9,983 bases of DNA, from NCBI GenBank assembly GCA_019247135.1, contig JAFAPL010000530.1, forward strand, positions 1 through 9,983, written 5' to 3'. The stretch is from Chloroflexota bacterium (GTDB taxonomy: Bacteria > Chloroflexota > UBA6077 > CF-72). Made by a program: the position numbers and the translations under genes. Under the pieces are notes generated by a model that was given only the letters and a program-made list of their open reading frames with translations, did no database searches and was not told the DNA's origin. Position 1 is the first letter of the stretch, and each line of letters opens with the position of its first letter. Below are positions 7,732-9,983 of this stretch, one piece after another.

Positions 7732-8342
7732 GTGGCTTCACCCAGCATTGATTCGTACGTCGCGCCCATAACCTCGATGACCGACCTGCCCGAGCGGACG
7801 GCTTCGGCCATCTGCGCTTCGCGCGTCGCGAGCGCCTCGGCAGTTTCGATCACGCGCTCCGCGACATCGGCGCGGATGAAGACGACACCGCTCCAGTCGG
7901 CGATGACGTAATCGCCCGGGTTGACTCGCAGAGCACCGACATTGATCGGCTCGCCGCTCGACGCTTCGACCACGCGACCGCGAGCAGTCATGGGCGTCGC
8001 GCCGCGCGCATACACAGGACAGCCCACCTCGCGGCTGTCGTCCACGTCCCGACACAGGCCGTCCACGATCACGCCCTCGACTCCCCGCGCCCTGGCTGCG
8101 AGGGACAGAATGCCGCCCCAGCCGGCGGCCTGATCGTGCTCGCGGTGCTGAATGACGATGACCCTTCCGGGGCCGCCCGATTCGATCGCCGCGGTGCCGA
8201 GGTGACGCTCGGACCGCTCGCCAGGTCGCGCGCGGCGCAGGCGAACCGGAATGACCTGGCCAGCGATGCGCGGGCACGCCCACATGGGCCTGAGACCGAG
8301 CACCGCGCCATCGAGGCCAAGTCGGTCCATGGCATCCGACAC
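7728..8342 (-). CDS. RraA / 4-hydroxy-4-methyl-2-oxoglutarate aldolase family protein
   Basis: A 204-residue protein from GTG 8342, of the RraA/DlpA/HMG-CHA aldolase family. The defining block is present: GWGGILSLAARARGVEGVIV (74-93) followed by DGLCRDVDD (94-102), where Arg98 and Asp99 match the catalytic Arg and metal-binding Asp known from HMG aldolases. Such aldolases split 4-hydroxy-4-methyl-2-oxoglutarate or 4-carboxy-4-hydroxy-2-oxoadipate to pyruvate at the end of protocatechuate 4,5-cleavage; RraA itself binds RNase E. The partner gene, a decarboxylase-like protein overlapping its end by four bases, favours a metabolic role. The GTG has no clear ribosome binding site, and family-like sequence (LAQLDTCGVSDAMDRLGL) continues in frame upstream, so the true start may lie further out (see findings). 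It is divergent from the tetR gene. Confidence 0.8.
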   Translation of the reverse strand: MSDAMDRLGLDGAVLGLRPMWACPRIAGQVIPVRLRRARPGERSERHLGTAAIESGGPGRVIVIQHREHDQAAGWGGILSLAARARGVEGVIVDGLCRDVDDSREVGCPVYARGATPMTARGRVVEASSGEPINVGALRVNPGDYVIADWSGVVFIRADVAERVIETAEALATREAQMAEAVRSGRSVIEVMGATYESMLGEAT

Positions 8343-8396
8343 GCCGCAGGTGTCCAGTTGGGCGAGGCGGCCGACGAGGGGGTCGATGTCCTCAGC
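8343..8396 (-). other. In-frame N-terminal extension of the RraA-like gene without a standard start
   Basis: Eighteen codons directly upstream of GTG 8342 stay open to a TAA at 8397-8399 and read AEDIDPLVGRLAQLDTCG, which matches the usual first helix of RraA-like aldolases (…LxxLDTxxVSDALDRLGL). They contain no ATG, GTG or TTG. The only near-cognate candidates are ATC at 8387-8385 and CTG at 8357-8355. This stretch is probably part of the protein or was so recently. Confidence 0.55.
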
Positions 8397-8427
8397 TTAG
8401 CCGCCCCGCCACGACCGGCGAATCCTC

Positions 8428-8456
8428 TTGACTACATACCGACTGGTCTGTATGTT
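8428..8456 (+). promoter_or_regulatory. Sigma-70-like promoter of tetR
   Basis: TTGACT at 8428-8433 as -35 and TATGTT at 8451-8456 as -10 with an ideal 17-base spacer. Transcription would start near 8463-8464, on or beside the ATG of the gene. The spacer and -10 are covered by an operator-like palindrome, so a bound TetR protein would block RNA polymerase. Confidence 0.65.
8434..8455. promoter_or_regulatory. Operator 1: TetR-type palindrome between tetR and the RraA-like unit
   Basis: The core TACCGACTGGTCTGTA at 8437-8452 is an inverted repeat with a 2-base centre. The 7-base arms have a single mismatch, and the symmetry continues outward as ACA…TGT. The same 13-base string ATACCGACTGGTC recurs at operator 2. 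Its place inside the tetR promoter suggests autorepression; it could also affect the divergent minus-strand unit, for which TATAAC (8459 down to 8454) is a possible -10 without a good -35. Confidence 0.7.
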
Positions 8457-8463
8457 ATACGGC

Positions 8464-9084
8464 ATGGCACGCGCCAGTACGGTGGGCGTCAGGAACCCCG
8501 AAGCGACCCGCAAAAAGTTGCTCGAGGCCGCCTTCCTCGAGTTCTACGCCAACGGCTTCCAGGGCGGCAGCATCAACCACGTCGTCGACGACGCCGGCAC
8601 CACCAAGGGCGCGCTGTTCCATCACTTCGACTCCAAGCACGCGCTCGGCTACGCCGTAGTGGACGAGATCATCGGCCCGCTGCTGCTGTCGCGCTGGCTC
8701 GACCCGCTCCGAAGTACCGACGATCCGATTCCCGTCATTCAGGACACGTTCCGCCGCCTGGCCGAAGAAGACATCGCCTCGGGCAACTTTGTGCGCGGCT
8801 GTCCACTCAACAACCTGGCCCAGGAAATGTCGCCGCTGGATCCTGGTTTTCAGGCGCGCATCGGCCGCCTGTACGAAACCTGGCGCGAGGCATACGCCGT
8901 CGCGCTCGATCACGGCAAGAGCGTCCGCTCCGTCAAGCTGGACGTCGAGGCCGACGACGTCGCCGGCCTGCTGGTGGCGGCCCAGATGGGCATCTGGGGC
9001 AGCGGCAAGAGCACGCGCGACCCGCGGGTGGTGCGGCACGCCGTCAACGCGGTTTGCGAGTTCCTGGAGAGCCTGCGCGAATGA
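8464..9084 (+). CDS. TetR/AcrR family transcriptional repressor
   Basis: A 206-residue TetR-family regulator. The N-terminal DNA-binding domain is clear: ATRKKLLEAAFLEFYANGFQ (14-33), then the helix-turn-helix SINHVVDDAGTTKGALFHHF (36-55) and SKHAL (57-61). The C-terminal ligand and dimer domain contains RGCPLNNLAQEMS (111-123), a motif of the TetR C-terminal group usually assigned to TetR_C_13-like proteins. ATG 8464 was chosen over the ATG at 8452 and the TTG at 8428 because those overlap the -10 and -35 of the promoter, and because the predicted transcript start coincides with 8464; no ribosome binding site precedes it. Operator-like palindromes before and after the gene point to autoregulation and control of the downstream small protein and exporter. 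The inducer is unknown. Confidence 0.9.
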   Translation: MARASTVGVRNPEATRKKLLEAAFLEFYANGFQGGSINHVVDDAGTTKGALFHHFDSKHALGYAVVDEIIGPLLLSRWLDPLRSTDDPIPVIQDTFRRLAEEDIASGNFVRGCPLNNLAQEMSPLDPGFQARIGRLYETWREAYAVALDHGKSVRSVKLDVEADDVAGLLVAAQMGIWGSGKSTRDPRVVRHAVNAVCEFLESLRE

Positions 9085-9108
9085 TCCCCCTTTTTTGCGC
9101 CGTGAGGA

Positions 9109-9124
9109 TACCGACTGGTCGGTA
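9109..9124. promoter_or_regulatory. Operator 2: perfect TetR-type palindrome ahead of the exporter genes
   Basis: TACCGACTGGTCGGTA has perfect 7-base inverted arms around a TG centre and shares ATACCGACTGGTC with operator 1. It lies 24 bases after the tetR stop and about 140 bases before the small gene. The spacing fits repression of a promoter for the small gene and MFS exporter, but no strong -35/-10 pair is visible around it (TTGCGC at 9095-9100 is the best -35-like string). Confidence 0.75.
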
Positions 9125-9166
9125 CGCACGCCGACACCAGAGCACCGCACAGCACAGCCAGGCACG

Positions 9167-9182
9167 CTGCGGCGAACCGCGG
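9167..9182 (+). other. Short hairpin in the exporter leader
   Basis: CTGCGG-CGAA-CCGCGG forms a 6-base stem (one T-G wobble) with a 4-base loop in the 5' leader of the small gene. CTTTTC follows 9 bases later, too far for a typical terminator. It might be a leader structure or chance in GC-rich DNA. Confidence 0.3.
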
Positions 9183-9254
9183 ACGCGAGCCCTTTTCAAG
9201 ATCAATCAGGACGCGATCTGACCTGAATCACCTCTACATTTTGAAACAACCGAC

Positions 9255-9259
9255 GGAGG
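9255..9259 (+). promoter_or_regulatory. Strong ribosome binding site of the small gene
   Basis: GGAGG, six bases before GTG 9266. This is the best Shine-Dalgarno match in the window and the main reason to accept the 70-codon frame as a real gene. Confidence 0.7.
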
Positions 9260-9265
9260 TCACTG

Positions 9266-9478
9266 GTGGAACACGACTCACTGCGTAAGACCACATCCGA
9301 CAGCGTCGATGCCCCCTATCGCTTCGGCCGTCCCATCGTCTATCTCGCGCCGCACGAGCTCGCGCGAGTCATGATCCTCCGCTCGCGCCTCGGCGACAGC
9401 CAGGCAGCCCGCATTGCTCGAGCGGCCGGCATCACACCAGCCGTACACCACCACACAACTGAGGAGAAGGATGCGTAA
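9266..9478 (+). CDS. Small protein of unknown function upstream of the MFS exporter
   Basis: A 70-residue protein starting at GTG with a near-perfect ribosome binding site (GGAGG, 9255-9259). I do not recognise it. It is soluble and rich in Arg and His. The middle part [20 protein letters not shown] (20-39) looks like a folded beta-alpha unit, followed by a helical [15 protein letters not shown] stretch and a His-rich tail ([11 protein letters not shown]). No membrane segment or signal peptide is present. Its last eight bases overlap the start of the TetA-like exporter, so translation is probably coupled, and operator 2 lies upstream of both. It could be a real accessory protein or a leader frame that tunes exporter translation. 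The length and structured-looking middle favour a protein. Confidence 0.6.
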   Translation: MEHDSLRKTTSDSVDAPYRFGRPIVYLAPHELARVMILRSRLGDSQAARIARAAGITPAVHHHTTEEKDA

Positions 9479-9983
9479 CCGACAGGCAAGCGTCATCTTC
9501 GTATTGATCACCCTGTTCATCGACATGCTCGGGATCGGTCTGGTCATCCCGATCCTGCCCAGGTTGGTCCAGGAGTTACTGGGAGGCTCGGTCGGCGAGG
9601 CTTCGTTCGTCTTCGGCGTGCTGGTCGCGACCTACTCCGTGGTCCAGTTTTTCTGTGCGCCAGTCCTGGGCGCACTGTCTGACCGGTTTGGACGCCGGCC
9701 CGTCATTCTGCTGGCGCTAGCGGGACTCGGGTTCGACTATGTTCTCCTGAGTCTCGCGCCCAGCATCTGGTGGCTCGTCGTTGGCCGCATAGTCGCGGGC
9801 ATGTTCGGCGCGACTTTTACGCCCGTCGGCGCCTACATCGCCGACGTGAGCTCGCCAGAGAAGCGCGCCGCCAACTTCGGCCTGATCGGCGTCGCGTTCG
9901 GGCTCGGCTTCATCGCTGGACCTGCCCTGGGCGGTCTGCTCGGCGCGACCAACCTGCGCCTGCCGTTCATGGTGTGTGCGGGC
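9471..9983 (+). CDS. TetA-like MFS drug exporter (3' end cut by window)
   Basis: The first 171 residues of a major facilitator superfamily exporter of the TetA/TCR group (drug:H+ antiporter, 12 membrane segments when complete); the frame is open to the window edge. ATG 9471 has GGAG four bases upstream. TM1 carries [19 protein letters not shown] (15-33) with Asp18 at the place of the essential TetA TM1 Asp. Motif A is [11 protein letters not shown] (67-77), FDY (88-90) matches the TetA pattern, and the antiporter motif C appears as [15 protein letters not shown] (144-158). About five membrane segments are visible. The start overlaps the small gene by eight bases. The TetR gene and two operators upstream make an inducible efflux unit likely. 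The substrate is not certain; resemblance to TetA does not prove tetracycline export. Confidence 0.9.
   Translation, partial: MRNRQASVIFVLITLFIDMLGIGLVIPILPRLVQELLGGSVGEASFVFGVLVATYSVVQFFCAPVLGALSDRFGRRPVILLALAGLGFDYVLLSLAPSIWWLVVGRIVAGMFGATFTPVGAYIADVSSPEKRAANFGLIGVAFGLGFIAGPALGGLLGATNLRLPFMVCAG

Larger units (their letters stand above)
9085..9265. other. tetR to small-gene intergenic leader
   Basis: A 181-base gap with a CCCCC-TTTTTT run (9086-9096), operator 2, the 9167-9182 hairpin and the GGAGG site. TACATT at 9235-9240 could be a -10 but lacks a -35 at proper spacing. The T-run after the tetR stop has no stem in front, so it is not called a terminator. Confidence 0.5.

Noticed and set aside
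9086..9096. CCCCC-TTTTTT run after tetR as a terminator
   Set aside because: No stem can be formed immediately before the T-run.
8136..9221. A 361-codon plus-strand open frame across the RraA-like start and the tetR gene
   Set aside because: It is an alternative frame of GC-rich DNA. The overlapping TetR and RraA-like frames have clear family motifs; this one has an Arg/Pro-rich composition and no recognisable domain.
1..9983. CRISPR, phage, transposon, toxin-antitoxin or defence system
   Set aside because: No spaced repeats, terminal inverted repeats, transposase, nuclease or similar motifs were seen in any plausible coding frame.

Overview
This window looks like chromosome from a GC-rich bacterium, most likely an uncultured member of the Chloroflexota. 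The signs are the overall GC richness, the long Ala/Pro/Thr linker after the lipobox of the binding protein, and a secreted protein whose N-terminal region carries the 'FWxFFQxRGGVPTFGFPVSR' type of repeat that I associate with that phylum. The taxonomic call is inference. No rRNA, tRNA, CRISPR array, insertion sequence or phage gene is visible.

Region 1 (1-4808, plus strand) is a nearly complete branched-chain amino-acid type (HAAT/Liv) ABC importer operon. The order is LivG-like ATPase (cut by the left edge), LivF-like ATPase, LivH-like permease, LivM-like permease and a LivK-like lipoprotein. Two of the junctions are 4-base stop/start overlaps, so the genes are probably co-transcribed and translationally coupled. 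The ligand cannot be read from the sequence. LivF has an atypical switch-loop segment.

Region 2 (4877-6784, minus strand) is a convergent single gene for a secreted two-part protein. It has a signal peptide, a repeat-bearing N-terminal region, a seven-glycine linker and a clan-A type glycoside hydrolase barrel. Its probable acid/base site reads WHEQN instead of the usual WNEPN.

Region 3 (6928-8342 or slightly beyond, minus strand) is a two-gene unit with a 4-base overlap. It holds an RraA/HMG-aldolase family protein followed by a protein of the 4,5-dihydroxyphthalate decarboxylase-like (NMT1-like) family. The pairing hints at breakdown of an aromatic or oxo-acid. The N-terminus of the RraA-like gene has no obvious start codon although family-like sequence continues upstream.

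Region 4 (8428-9983, plus strand) is a regulator/efflux module: a TetR repressor gene, a 70-residue small protein of unknown function, and the first 171 codons of a TetA-like MFS exporter. Two near-identical operator-like palindromes built on TACCGACTGGTC flank the tetR gene. One sits inside the tetR promoter, which is shared with the divergent RraA-like unit, and the other lies ahead of the small gene and exporter. The tetR promoter places the predicted transcript start on the ATG, so tetR is probably leaderless.

No gap between genes exceeds 300 bases. I see no clearly new multi-gene system. The most interesting parts are the two-operator TetR module with its small linked protein, the odd start of the RraA-like gene, and the atypical hydrolase.
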